A model generated the notes under the pieces. That model was not told where the DNA came from and did not search any database. It was given only the letters and a program-made list of their open reading frames with translations. Made by a program: the position numbers and the translations under genes. Below are positions 25,313-32,013 of a stretch of DNA of 64,000 nucleotides, piece by piece (position 1 is the stretch's first letter; every line of letters begins with the position of its first letter). Source of the stretch: Limiplasma sp031549415 (GTDB lineage: Bacteria > Bacillota > Clostridia > Christensenellales > Aristaeellaceae); contig JAVBPU010000002.1 in NCBI GenBank assembly GCA_031549415.1, positions 62,001 through 126,000 of the forward strand, written 5' to 3'.

Positions 25313-26647
25313 TTATTTCTGCGTGTAGCTGGGTTGCAAGTTTACTTTTTTGTTTCTCAGCAGCGCAAACAGGACTGCGCAGGACAGAATCACCACGTTG
25401 CCGATGATCTCGCTGGTGGGAGTGGACAGGATGAGGACCGCAATGGACACCAGGGCCACCACAATGGTGGCGATACAAATGGCGTTCAGCGCCTTTTTGC
25501 CAATGTGGAACCGGCTGCCGGCCCACAGTTCCGGCATGCGCTTGGGTAATTGCATGGCGGAATACGCGATGAGAGCACGGGTGGAGGTGGTCAGGATCAC
25601 AGTACTGTTGGCTACGGTGGTCAGGTCAATTTTAAACAGGATGGGCACAATGCCGATGAGGTACATGGCCAGCAAAATCCAGTGGGGGGTGCCAAAGCGC
25701 TTGTTGCAGGCGGCAAACTTCTGGGGCAGCCATCCGTCCATGCAAGCTTTTTTGATGGGGAAAGTCATCATGCCGATGGAGAAGTTCAGCGTGGTGAGCA
25801 ACGCGAACATGGCCCCGCCCACAACAAAGAAAGTGGACATCACAGGGGGCATAATCACGCTGGAGCTTACGCTAAGGGGCTTGTACGCAACTTCGGCCAC
25901 GGGCAGCACACCCGCCGCCACGGTGGACATCAGCGCATAGATGATGACAACACCCAAGGTGGAGGCGATGATGGCAAAGGGGATGTCCTTGGTAGGGTTC
26001 TTCGCCTCGCTGCTAAAGTTGACCACATAGGTGGCGCCGCCCACGGCAAAGGTGAGCAAAATGGAGGCCAGCATCAGGCCGCTGACGCCCTTGGTCATAA
26101 AGTCCTCGCCGCCGCCCAGGAAACCCGGCTGTACCTGGCCAATGCCAAAAGCGATGTACGCCGCAATGGCCAGGGCAAGAATCACGCACATGATGTTTTG
26201 CAAACGGGCCGCCTGCTTCACGCCCAGCAAGTGCATGCCGATGATGGCCGTGAGCACCACAAAGGAGATGATCATGGGATTCACGCCCGGAATAATGGAC
26301 AGGAAATAGTCGCAGAAGGAAAGGGTGTAGATGGAGATGGCCATGGTCATGGCAAAGGTGACGAAAATGTGAATGCCTGCCATTTTTTTGCCGCTGAGCA
26401 CCGCGATTTGCGAGTACTGGCCGCCCTGAAAATTGGCGGTGCCGCCGATAAAAATCTGCGGAATAGCCGAAAAAATAATGATGGCCGCGGCGATGAGGTA
26501 CGCAATGTTTACGGACCGCCCGGTCATGCCAATGGCAATGCCCGTCATGGTCATGACGCCCACGCCGATGATTTGCCCCACCGCCATGGAGACAAGATCA
26601 AAACGGGACAGCTTTTTCGTTTCCGGGGTTGTTTCCTGATGGCTCAT
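25313..26647 (-). CDS. APC-superfamily amino-acid permease
   Basis: A 444-residue transporter with about 12 hydrophobic segments. The N-terminus LSRFDLVSMAVGQIIGVGVM matches the substrate-binding first helix of APC permeases. It lies between two PatB/MalY-type genes on the same strand (17 bp and 60 bp spacing), so the likely cargo is an amino acid those enzymes use, such as cystathionine, cystine or a cysteine conjugate. The substrate is inferred from context only. Confidence 0.88.
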   Translation of the reverse strand: MSHQETTPETKKLSRFDLVSMAVGQIIGVGVMTMTGIAIGMTGRSVNIAYLIAAAIIIFSAIPQIFIGGTANFQGGQYSQIAVLSGKKMAGIHIFVTFAMTMAISIYTLSFCDYFLSIIPGVNPMIISFVVLTAIIGMHLLGVKQAARLQNIMCVILALAIAAYIAFGIGQVQPGFLGGGEDFMTKGVSGLMLASILLTFAVGGATYVVNFSSEAKNPTKDIPFAIIASTLGVVIIYALMSTVAAGVLPVAEVAYKPLSVSSSVIMPPVMSTFFVVGGAMFALLTTLNFSIGMMTFPIKKACMDGWLPQKFAACNKRFGTPHWILLAMYLIGIVPILFKIDLTTVANSTVILTTSTRALIAYSAMQLPKRMPELWAGSRFHIGKKALNAICIATIVVALVSIAVLILSTPTSEIIGNVVILSCAVLFALLRNKKVNLQPSYTQK

Positions 26648-26663
26648 AAAGGTCCCTCCATAC

Positions 26664-27845
26664 TTACAAAATCATTTGAATCCGATTCATTGCAATTTCC
26701 AGATTCCGTCGGGTACAGCCGATGTTCAGCCGCAGATGCCCCTCGCCCCCCGGGCCAAACCAGGGCCCCGGCACGGCGATGACCCCTTGCTCCGCCATGA
26801 CCCGCTTTTGGATTTCCGCGTCCGTAAGCCCTGTCTCCCGCAGGTTCAACCAGCACAGGAAGGTCCCCTCCGGCTGAATCATTTGAGCCCAGGGCAATTC
26901 CAACCGTATGAAGGCCGCCAGGAAATCCCGGTTGCCCTCCAAATACGTCAGCAGCTGGGCCAGCCAGCCCTCCCCCTCTTTGGAGTAGACGGCGCAGACC
27001 GCCTCGAGGCCAAAAGTGTTCCGGATGTCCAGGGACATGGCCAGGCACTGCTGCTGAAACCGCTTGCGCAGCGTCTCGTTTTGAATCAAAATGACGGAGG
27101 TCTTCAGGCCCGGCACGTTGAAGGTTTTCCCAGGGGCCATGCAGTAGAGGGTGTTTTCCAACGCGTGCCGCGAAACCGTTGGATAGGGCGTATGCACCGC
27201 GCCGGAATACACAAGATCTCCATGGATTTCATCCGCCACCACCAGCACTCCGTGCCTTGCACAGATGTCGTCCACCTGCTTTAGCTCTTCCTTGGTCCAT
27301 ACACGGCCTACAGGGTTATGGGGGCTGCACAGCACCAACAGCTTGTTTTCCGGCTGCTTGGCTTGTGCTTCCAACAGGTCAAAATCCATCTCATAGCGGC
27401 CGCTCACCAAGCGCAACCCATTGTTGACCAAAGTTCGGCCTGTTTTGTGAATCAGGTCCGCAAAAGGGTCATATACCGGTTGCTGAATGATCACGCCGTC
27501 CCCTTCGTCCGTAAAGGCGCGGATGGCGATATTGATAGCCGCCACAACCGTGGGCGTTACCACCATCCACTCGGGCTGCGCGCTCCAGCCAAACCGGGCG
27601 CTGAGCCAGTACTGAACCGCCCGGTAGAAGGGCGCCGTGGGCGCGCAGTACCCAAAAATTTCATGGTCCACCCGCCGCCGGAGCGCCTCCACAAGAAAGG
27701 GCGCGCAAGCAAAATCCATATCGGCAATCCACATGGGAATCATGTCGTCCCGCACGGGCATTTGCAAATAGGCAGCGAGCCCTTCTTTGCGCCATTTCAC
27801 GTCCTGGGTCAGGCGCCGGGGCATCTCTCTGTCAAAGTCAATCAT
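26664..27845 (-). CDS. Second PatB/MalY-type PLP enzyme
   Basis: A 393-residue paralogue of the enzyme at 24054: MIPMWIADMDFACAPFLVEA, SPHNPVGRVWT, VVADEIHGDLVYSG and APGKTFNVPGLKTSVI (catalytic lysine in GKTFN). Together with the APC permease it is first in an operon that starts at a near-consensus promoter at 27912-27940. Two different lyases of one family in one operon suggest two related sulfur substrates or sequential steps. The function is probably C-S lyase or aminotransferase. Confidence 0.88.
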   Translation of the reverse strand: MIDFDREMPRRLTQDVKWRKEGLAAYLQMPVRDDMIPMWIADMDFACAPFLVEALRRRVDHEIFGYCAPTAPFYRAVQYWLSARFGWSAQPEWMVVTPTVVAAINIAIRAFTDEGDGVIIQQPVYDPFADLIHKTGRTLVNNGLRLVSGRYEMDFDLLEAQAKQPENKLLVLCSPHNPVGRVWTKEELKQVDDICARHGVLVVADEIHGDLVYSGAVHTPYPTVSRHALENTLYCMAPGKTFNVPGLKTSVILIQNETLRKRFQQQCLAMSLDIRNTFGLEAVCAVYSKEGEGWLAQLLTYLEGNRDFLAAFIRLELPWAQMIQPEGTFLCWLNLRETGLTDAEIQKRVMAEQGVIAVPGPWFGPGGEGHLRLNIGCTRRNLEIAMNRIQMIL

Positions 27846-27892
27846 TCACCTCATCCTTTTCATGGTTAGCCTTTTCATTTTTGTGCACAAAT

Positions 27893-27911
27893 TACTTTAG
27901 CATCTAAAGCA
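27893..27911 (-). promoter_or_regulatory. Palindromic operator candidate for the MarR regulator
   Basis: CTTTAG (27895-27900) and CTAAAG (27904-27909) form a perfect inverted repeat with a 3-base centre (arms extend to 7 of 8), placed immediately downstream of the -10 box, where a bound repressor would block RNA polymerase. The divergent neighbour is a MarR-family gene on the same strand upstream. Confidence 0.6.
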
Positions 27912-27940
27912 ATTATAAAAAGAAAGGCTCCCGCTGTCAA
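27912..27940 (-). promoter_or_regulatory. Consensus SigA promoter of the PLP enzyme/permease operon
   Basis: On the minus strand TTGACA (27940-27935) and TATAAT (27917-27912) are both perfect hexamers with 17 bp spacing, the strongest promoter I see in the window. Confidence 0.9.
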
Positions 27941-27985
27941 TAGGCAGGAGCAAAATTCCAGGAGCACAGGGTCGGTCAGGGGTTC

Positions 27986-28147
27986 ATACTATTATCCATT
28001 CAAAAACGCGACAAAATTTGCGCGGATTTTTGCTTGCCGGCAAGGAGCAGGAGCGAGGCGTAGCCAGCCGCTACGCTGAGCGACGGCGATGCTGGCAGCA
28101 GGCAAAAAAACCGCAAAGTTGTGGTGTTTTTGAGTGGATAGTAGTAT
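27986..28147. repeat. 162-bp palindromic element, copy A
   Basis: Terminal inverted repeats of about 36 bp contain CCATTCAAAAACGCG on the left and the complement of GTTTTTGAGTGG on the right. The centre (AAGGAGCAGGAGCG, GTAGCCAGC, GCTACG, GAGCGACGGCGA) is shared with the copies at 37880 and 42134 and folds back on itself. It ends one base before the MarR stop codon. The intergenic region 27846-28147 otherwise holds only the promoter and operator. Confidence 0.9.
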
Positions 28148-28621
28148 TCAGTAGGCGGGCGCATCCACGCCTTGCTCTATGAAGATTTGACGGGCCAGGA
28201 TTTCATATCGGATCAGCTTATCCAAATCCTCCGTTGCAAATTCTCGAAACAGCTGGTTCAACTCTTCCAGCTGCCGCTCATCATATTCCCGGTGGCGGGC
28301 ACAAAGCTCTTTGCCTTTTTCTGTTAGCAATACAAGGTTTCTTCGCTTGTCCTCCTGAGGCTTGACACGGATAATGAATCCTTTTTGTTCCATGCGCAGA
28401 GCCATTTGCGAGGCTGCGCCCTGGGTCACCTCCAGACGGCTGGCCAGCTCGCTCATGGTAGGAGGTTCCCCTTCGCCCACCGTCACCACAAAGTGAGCCT
28501 CCCGCATATACAGCATTTCGCCTTGGAGGTATTCCCGGGGTGTGGATAGGTATTGGGCGTGGAGTTGGGAGGAAATGCGCTTGCTCTCAAGCAATTTTTT
28601 GATTTTTTCGGTACGTTCCAC
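28148..28621 (-). CDS. MarR-family transcriptional regulator
   Basis: A protein of about 157 residues with a winged helix: PPTMSELASRLEVTQGAASQ then MALRMEQKGFIIRVKPQEDKRRN are the recognition helix and the wing with its basic hairpin. MarR proteins are dimeric repressors released by small ligands. I choose the GTG at 28621 because GGGAG lies 7 bases upstream; an ATG at 28642 has no ribosome site and longer frames run into the tRNA terminator. It probably controls the downstream operon through the palindrome at 27893-27911. Confidence 0.85.
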   Translation of the reverse strand: MERTEKIKKLLESKRISSQLHAQYLSTPREYLQGEMLYMREAHFVVTVGEGEPPTMSELASRLEVTQGAASQMALRMEQKGFIIRVKPQEDKRRNLVLLTEKGKELCARHREYDERQLEELNQLFREFATEDLDKLIRYEILARQIFIEQGVDAPAY

Positions 28622-28680
28622 TGTGATTCTCCCATTCTTCATGGTACGGCTGTGCAAGTGTGGCTGGAAAACAGATAGAA

Positions 28681-28718
28681 GAACAAACCCCTCAAACCGC
28701 GATGGTTCAAGGGGTTTT
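28681..28718 (-). terminator. Terminator of the interrupted tRNA gene
   Basis: On the minus strand, AACCCCTTGAACC pairs with GGTTTGAGGGGTT and is followed by TGTTCTTCT. It lies 14 bases beyond the tRNA 3' end, as expected for a tRNA transcription unit. Confidence 0.7.
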
Positions 28719-28731
28719 GGCAAAAAACAAC

Positions 28732-28760
28732 TGGAGCTGATGATGGGACTCGAACCCAAT
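28732..28760 (-). other. Integration site: 3' end of a tRNA gene (Thr-like)
   Basis: The minus strand reads GGGTTCGAGTCCCATCATC then AGCTCCA: the T-loop, T-stem 3' side, acceptor and encoded CCA of a tRNA. The acceptor half CATCAGC with CCA resembles clostridial tRNA-Thr. The 5' part is absent; instead the integrase gene follows 38 bp away. This is the usual attachment site of tyrosine-integrase elements. Host sequence is on the left, the element on the right. The identity of the tRNA is an inference. Confidence 0.75.
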
Positions 28761-28797
28761 CAGAAACAGCCATAACCCCTTGAAAACAACAATAAAA

Positions 28798-29841
28798 TTA
28801 TTCGTTAGCATTTCCGTTAGCGTTTTTGAAGAAACCAGACAATTCCGTTTCGTATTTTGAGATGTCTTTTTGCGCTAAGTGAGTGTATATTTTTCGCATG
28901 GTTTCATAATCTGACCATCCGCCGATGTGCATGGTAATCTTTTCAGGCACATTCAAGTGATAGGCCAAAGACGCAAAGGAATGTCGAAGCCCATGAACGC
29001 CCACCAGTGGGAGGTGATTGGCAGCGCATACCCTGTTGATTTGAGCGTATAGGCTATTAGGACTTGTCTTTATGACGCTGCCTTCCTTGACTTCGCAGGA
29101 GCTTAAGGCGCTTTTCAATTCGGGAATCATGATGGGTACGTAGCGGCGAGACTTTTGATTCTTCGTTTCTTTTTTTGTCACGTACGTCCTCTCCTGGCCC
29201 ATGACCACTGCGCCGTCTACAAAAATTCTCCCTTTTTCCAGGTCAACATTCTCCCATGTTAGGGCGTATAGCTCAGAGCGTCGCAATCCGTGAAGGGCGA
29301 GCAACGCAGGGATTTCACACGGCAAGCCAAAAACTCCTTTTACAAAAATGGGAATTTGCTCCGGCTCCAAAAACTTTTTTTCGTGTATGATGACCTGTGG
29401 AAGCTTGACGTTTTGCACAGGTTGCCCTGTCGCATGCCGAATTGCGGAAGCTGCAAACATCCACGCATTCTTCAAGGTTTTTGCAGAGCATAACCTTGCC
29501 TCTGCGTTGCAAATTGCCTGCCAGTCCGCCACGCTATCAATGCGCCTGTTCAACGCGTCCTTGAATCGCGTATCTCTTATCGCTTGATACCCTCTTATCG
29601 TTGACGGAGACAGAGTATTGCTCCTTGTGGAAATATAGCTATCCATTGCCTGCTTGAGTGTTAGCGTAATCTCTTCGGGATTCTGTTCCCTTTTCCCGGC
29701 TAAATATTCGGCCTTAAGCAGTCGGGCCGTCTGGATGCACTTCTTTTCGGTTGATTCTGTGACAGAAACGCTTTCCCCGCCAAGCCGAAGCTGAATAAAC
29801 CAATTCCCGCTTGGGAGCTTGCGCGGCTTGGGGGTTTTCAC
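28798..29841 (-). CDS. int: Tyrosine-type site-specific integrase
   Basis: A 347-residue phage/ICE-type recombinase. Catalytic residues are visible: Arg187 (LHGLRRSEL), a lysine in the beta hairpin near VTKKETKNQKSRR, His283 and Arg286 (GVHGLRHSF), Trp309 in HIGGWSD where most have His, and the nucleophile Tyr319 (RKIYTHLA). An N-terminal arm-binding region and a SAM-like core-binding domain (about 60-140) precede. The start is GTG 29841 with GGAGGCGG upstream. It lies next to the tRNA attachment site and should mediate insertion and excision of the element. Confidence 0.95.
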   Translation of the reverse strand: MKTPKPRKLPSGNWFIQLRLGGESVSVTESTEKKCIQTARLLKAEYLAGKREQNPEEITLTLKQAMDSYISTRSNTLSPSTIRGYQAIRDTRFKDALNRRIDSVADWQAICNAEARLCSAKTLKNAWMFAASAIRHATGQPVQNVKLPQVIIHEKKFLEPEQIPIFVKGVFGLPCEIPALLALHGLRRSELYALTWENVDLEKGRIFVDGAVVMGQERTYVTKKETKNQKSRRYVPIMIPELKSALSSCEVKEGSVIKTSPNSLYAQINRVCAANHLPLVGVHGLRHSFASLAYHLNVPEKITMHIGGWSDYETMRKIYTHLAQKDISKYETELSGFFKNANGNANE

Positions 29842-29940
29842 TGGTATCCGCCTCCGTTTCTAAACAATTGTGGCAACCAGCCTTTCATTGTTTTAGGCTG
29901 ACGCAGGGCATGGCGGATCACCTCCTGTAGGCCCTGGGGA

Positions 29941-29962
29941 AAAGAAAGCCGCCCGAAGGCGG
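29941..29962 (-). terminator. Rho-independent terminator of the small membrane protein gene
   Basis: CCGCC/GGCGG stem (29949-29962) with a CGAA-type tetraloop and, on the minus strand, TTTCTTT. It starts directly at the gene end. Confidence 0.8.
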
Positions 29963-29964
29963 GG

Positions 29965-30360
29965 TCATTTTATATTGTCATTTAGCTGCGGAGGAAGTCC
30001 GGCTGGAAGCTGCCCTGATGGTATATACAAATCTTTCAGTTCCGCAAGGTTATTATAGCATTTTGCAGCGTTGTTGCACAAAATCACATTGTCAAGATAC
30101 TCCATAGCCTCCGCTCCCCCGGCCCTGATTTCTTTGGCGTAAAAGTCATACTGTCTCTTATACTTAGACAGCTCGTCTAAAGCTGCTTGTCTTGCTTCCG
30201 GAGTTCCAATTTGCACGGAGCTTCCCAGAAGGCTTTGAAGGGTCCGTTGGCGGATGGCATCGGTTTGCGCACGAAGTGGTGCTGTGTAAATTTGTACAAA
30301 GATAAAGCCGACTATCGCAAAAATACCAAGGAATATCCACATCTTTTTTTGGCTGCTCAT
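29965..30360 (-). CDS. Small membrane-anchored protein of the integrated element
   Basis: A 131-residue protein with one N-terminal transmembrane helix (MWIFLGIFAIVGFIFVQIY) and a mostly helical outer or cytoplasmic part (RQAALDELSKYKRQYDFYAKEI). Spacing and strand place it in the element, upstream of int, but with its own terminator. AGAGGCG lies 6 bases before the ATG. I do not recognise the family. Confidence 0.65.
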   Translation of the reverse strand: MSSQKKMWIFLGIFAIVGFIFVQIYTAPLRAQTDAIRQRTLQSLLGSSVQIGTPEARQAALDELSKYKRQYDFYAKEIRAGGAEAMEYLDNVILCNNAAKCYNNLAELKDLYIPSGQLPAGLPPQLNDNIK

Positions 30361-30497
30361 AAAAACGCCTCTTTCTCTTTTGTGAATAAGGGATTCTTAC
30401 TTCGAGCATACACTACAAGCATCGTTTCCGTCAATAAAAACCACGCCTTTTGTAAATCTTGTGCCTCTGCCGATCCTATCCTACTATACCTAGTGGC

Positions 30498-30526
30498 TTG
30501 ACCGAATAGACGTTTGCGTGTATTAT
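30498..30526 (+). promoter_or_regulatory. SigA-type promoter before the 45-residue ORF
   Basis: TTGACC (30498-30503) and TATTAT (30521-30526) with 17 bp spacing. Confidence 0.65.
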
Positions 30527-30575
30527 GCAAATACAAACATTAGTTCCCCAACAATAGAATAGCGAGGTGCAGCAC

Positions 30576-30713
30576 ATGAGACAGGATGAGAGGGAGCTGG
30601 AACGGGAGAGCGACTACTACCGGGAGAAAATCATTTGCTTGCTGAAACAGCTTAATAACTCGTCCATGCTGGAACGCATCTATTGGTTCATATGCCGACG
30701 ATTGACCGATTGA
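30576..30713 (+). CDS. Small helical protein, 45 residues
   Basis: The ORF begins with ATG at 30576, 6 bases after GCGAGGTG, and encodes a charged helix (DERELERESDYYREKI) followed by LERIYWFICRRLTD. The end resembles short ORFs of Firmicutes phages that carry a 'L..IY.FI..L' motif next to repressor genes. It converges on the XRE gene. Function unknown. Confidence 0.55.
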   Translation: MRQDERELERESDYYREKIICLLKQLNNSSMLERIYWFICRRLTD

Positions 30714-30734
30714 CCAAAGCCGGGGCCGCCTTAC

Positions 30735-31103
30735 TTATGGGCGGTCCTCTTTGATGTACTTATCAAGCCAGGCTTCAATGTCTTTCCACGCTTCTACGGG
30801 CAGGTCAGCCAGCCCCCGAAACACGCTTTTTACAAATTCATTATCGCCATACATGATGCGTTCCATCTTGCCCATGTCCGCCTCATTGGCGGGCATTTTC
30901 ATTGGCTCCACGCCGTTTTTAAGCCAGTCTGGGTTGATGGAAAATTCGCGGCAGATGAGTTTAATGGTCTGCTCGGTTACGCCGTTTTCTCCCTTCTCCA
31001 TTTTTGAAATTGCCGATTTCTGAACGCCAAGCCGTTCTCCCATCTCTGTCTGTGTCAAGTTCAAATCTTCGCGGATGCCCTTGATCCGTTCGCGTATATC
31101 CAT
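30735..31103 (-). CDS. XRE-family (Cro/CI-type) repressor
   Basis: A 122-residue regulator: a helix-turn-helix at about residues 5-60 (TQTEMGERLGVQKSAISKME) and a C-terminal helical part likely for dimerisation. It starts at ATG 31103 with AGGAGGCG upstream. Its promoter faces another promoter across an operator-like region, the typical repressor switch of a temperate element. It probably represses both directions. Confidence 0.9.
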   Translation of the reverse strand: MDIRERIKGIREDLNLTQTEMGERLGVQKSAISKMEKGENGVTEQTIKLICREFSINPDWLKNGVEPMKMPANEADMGKMERIMYGDNEFVKSVFRGLADLPVEAWKDIEAWLDKYIKEDRP

Positions 31104-31122
31104 GCAATCGCCTCCTGAAAAT

Positions 31123-31151
31123 AATATATCAAAAAAAGTTTCCAAAGTCAA
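31123..31151 (-). promoter_or_regulatory. Leftward promoter of the XRE repressor
   Basis: TTGACT (31151-31146) and TATATT (31128-31123) on the minus strand, 17 bp spacing. The -35 lies in the palindrome AAAGTTGACTTT. Confidence 0.8.
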
Positions 31152-31175
31152 CTTTCCCCATTGACTTTTTCCAGA
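31144..31175. promoter_or_regulatory. Operator-like region between divergent promoters
   Basis: AAAGTCAACTTT (palindromic) and the related ATTGACTTT repeat overlap the -35 boxes of both promoters, consistent with XRE repressor half sites. Inferred. Confidence 0.5.
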
Positions 31176-31189
31176 AAAGATACTATACT
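31161..31189 (+). promoter_or_regulatory. Rightward promoter of the element's small ORFs
   Basis: TTGACT (31161-31166) and TATACT (31184-31189) with 17 bp spacing. Confidence 0.8.
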
Positions 31190-31227
31190 GTGTCTATAAG
31201 ACACTTTGCCTGAAGGAGGATGGAAAT

Positions 31228-31386
31228 ATGACCATTTTCAAGCAGGATGACAGAACCGGCATCAGGTGTGGGATCAACGACCGCGGCGAGTTGTTCCTGG
31301 GAGGAAACGGGAGCGGATACAATCTCGATGATACGCCGGAAAACCGCGATTACATCTTGCGCGACTTTGATTTCTACACCAAATAG
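31228..31386 (+). CDS. Small acidic protein, 52 residues
   Basis: ATG at 31228 follows GAAGGAGG by 7 bases. The product (TIFKQDDRTGIRCGINDRGE, then GNGSGYNLDDTPEN, RDYILRDFDFYTK) is acidic and compact, and is the first gene of the rightward transcript controlled by the XRE switch. The position fits an early-region protein or an antirepressor-like factor, but no family is recognised. Confidence 0.6.
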   Translation: MTIFKQDDRTGIRCGINDRGELFLGGNGSGYNLDDTPENRDYILRDFDFYTK

Positions 31387-31457
31387 CCGAAACCCCATCC
31401 GGGGTCTGCCGGGGATGGTCTCCCGGCACTGATGAGGCAGACTAAGGAGGTGAGTGT

Positions 31458-31556
31458 ATGCAGAGCAATGACATTCGGCCCAAGGAGGCTAATCACAGTC
31501 GAAGCCATATGCTTTTCCTCCATATGTCTTTCAAGTTTTCAGTTTTTATGCTATGA
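31458..31556 (+). CDS. Short ORF (32 residues), possibly a truncated gene
   Basis: The ATG at 31458 has a very strong ribosome site (AAGGAGGTGAGTG). The frame ends after 32 residues, 7 bp before repeat R1. A strong start with an abrupt end at a repeat suggests that the original gene was cut when R1 and the Shedu segment arrived. It could also be a leader peptide. Confidence 0.45.
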   Translation: MQSNDIRPKEANHSRSHMLFLHMSFKFSVFML

Positions 31557-31563
31557 TTTTGAC

Positions 31564-31642
31564 GTAAATACTGCTTTTGACTGCTCGGAACACTTTGATT
31601 TATAAGGCTTTGGGGGTAAATCCTATAATGCTAGTCGCACCA
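31564..31642 (+). repeat. Direct repeat R1
   Basis: About 78 bp, opening GTAAATACTGC, with the core TATAAGGCTTTGGGGGTAAA and ending CGCACCA. R3 (37806-37882) matches at roughly nine in ten positions by eye; R2 (33281-33359) shares both ends. It begins 7 bp after a stop codon. Confidence 0.85.
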
Positions 31643-31646
31643 CATT

Positions 31647-31678
31647 CAGAGTCGTCGAATCTGACGGCTCTGTTTTTT
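31647..31678 (+). terminator. Rho-independent terminator after R1
   Basis: CAGAGTCGTC (31647-31656) pairs with GACGGCTCTG (31663-31672) with one G-U pair, followed by six T. Confidence 0.92.
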
Positions 31679-31953
31679 CTCCTTTTTTCAATTTTCTTGC
31701 AAATTCTAGTATATCTGATGTGCAAGTCCTATAAGAACACTCATTTGGCAACGCTATCTTATAAGGTTTTCGGAGTTGGCAGATGGAGACTTCCAAGTAA
31801 ATTGATGATAGATCTTGCTTCTTTGAGGATGGGGTGCCACACTCCTATCGGCGGGATACACTGCAACAGAAATACCGTTCACTGCTTGCTTTTTAAGTAA
31901 ATTAGCTGTATGGGTTTTCTTGAGAATAGTCAACTATCGCTCCCTTTTTTTAT

Positions 31954-31982
31954 TGTTTATTTTAAAGTAATAGGATATACTT
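31954..31982 (+). promoter_or_regulatory. Promoter of the Shedu gene
   Basis: TTGTTT (31954-31959) and TATACT (31977-31982), 17 bp apart and about 30 bp before the start. The defence gene thus has its own transcription unit. Confidence 0.65.
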
Positions 31983-32013
31983 GAATCCATGAATAAGCAT
32001 AGAAGGTAACAAA

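Larger units (their letters stand above)
31557..32013. other. 457-bp non-coding junction
   Basis: This AT-rich stretch holds repeat R1, a strong terminator, a degenerate second copy of repeat pieces (about 31715-31785, with AAGTCCTATAA and TATAAGG) and the Shedu promoter. I see no supported gene. Confidence 0.7.

Noticed and set aside
25550..26782. Antisense frame opposite the permease
   Set aside because: His/Gly-rich shadow of a clear transporter gene.
27986..28147. CRISPR repeat or array
   Set aside because: Copies are dispersed, about 162 bp long and palindromic at the ends; there is no spacing by unique spacers and no cas gene. I see no CRISPR array in the window.
29842..29925. Short frame (16 to 27 codons) just before int
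   Set aside because: It ends in the GTGA overlap with int and has an AGGAGG nearby, but the spacing to its start codon is poor; it could be a leader peptide but support is insufficient.
31564..31642. R1 as a tRNA or integron attC site
   Set aside because: It ends in CGCACCA but does not fold into a tRNA cloverleaf by eye and has no attC-type GTTRRRY core, so I leave it as an unclassified repeat.
31577..31900. Open frame of 107 codons starting inside repeat R1
   Set aside because: No ribosome site, it reads through the repeat and the terminator at 31647-31678, and the protein has no plausible fold.
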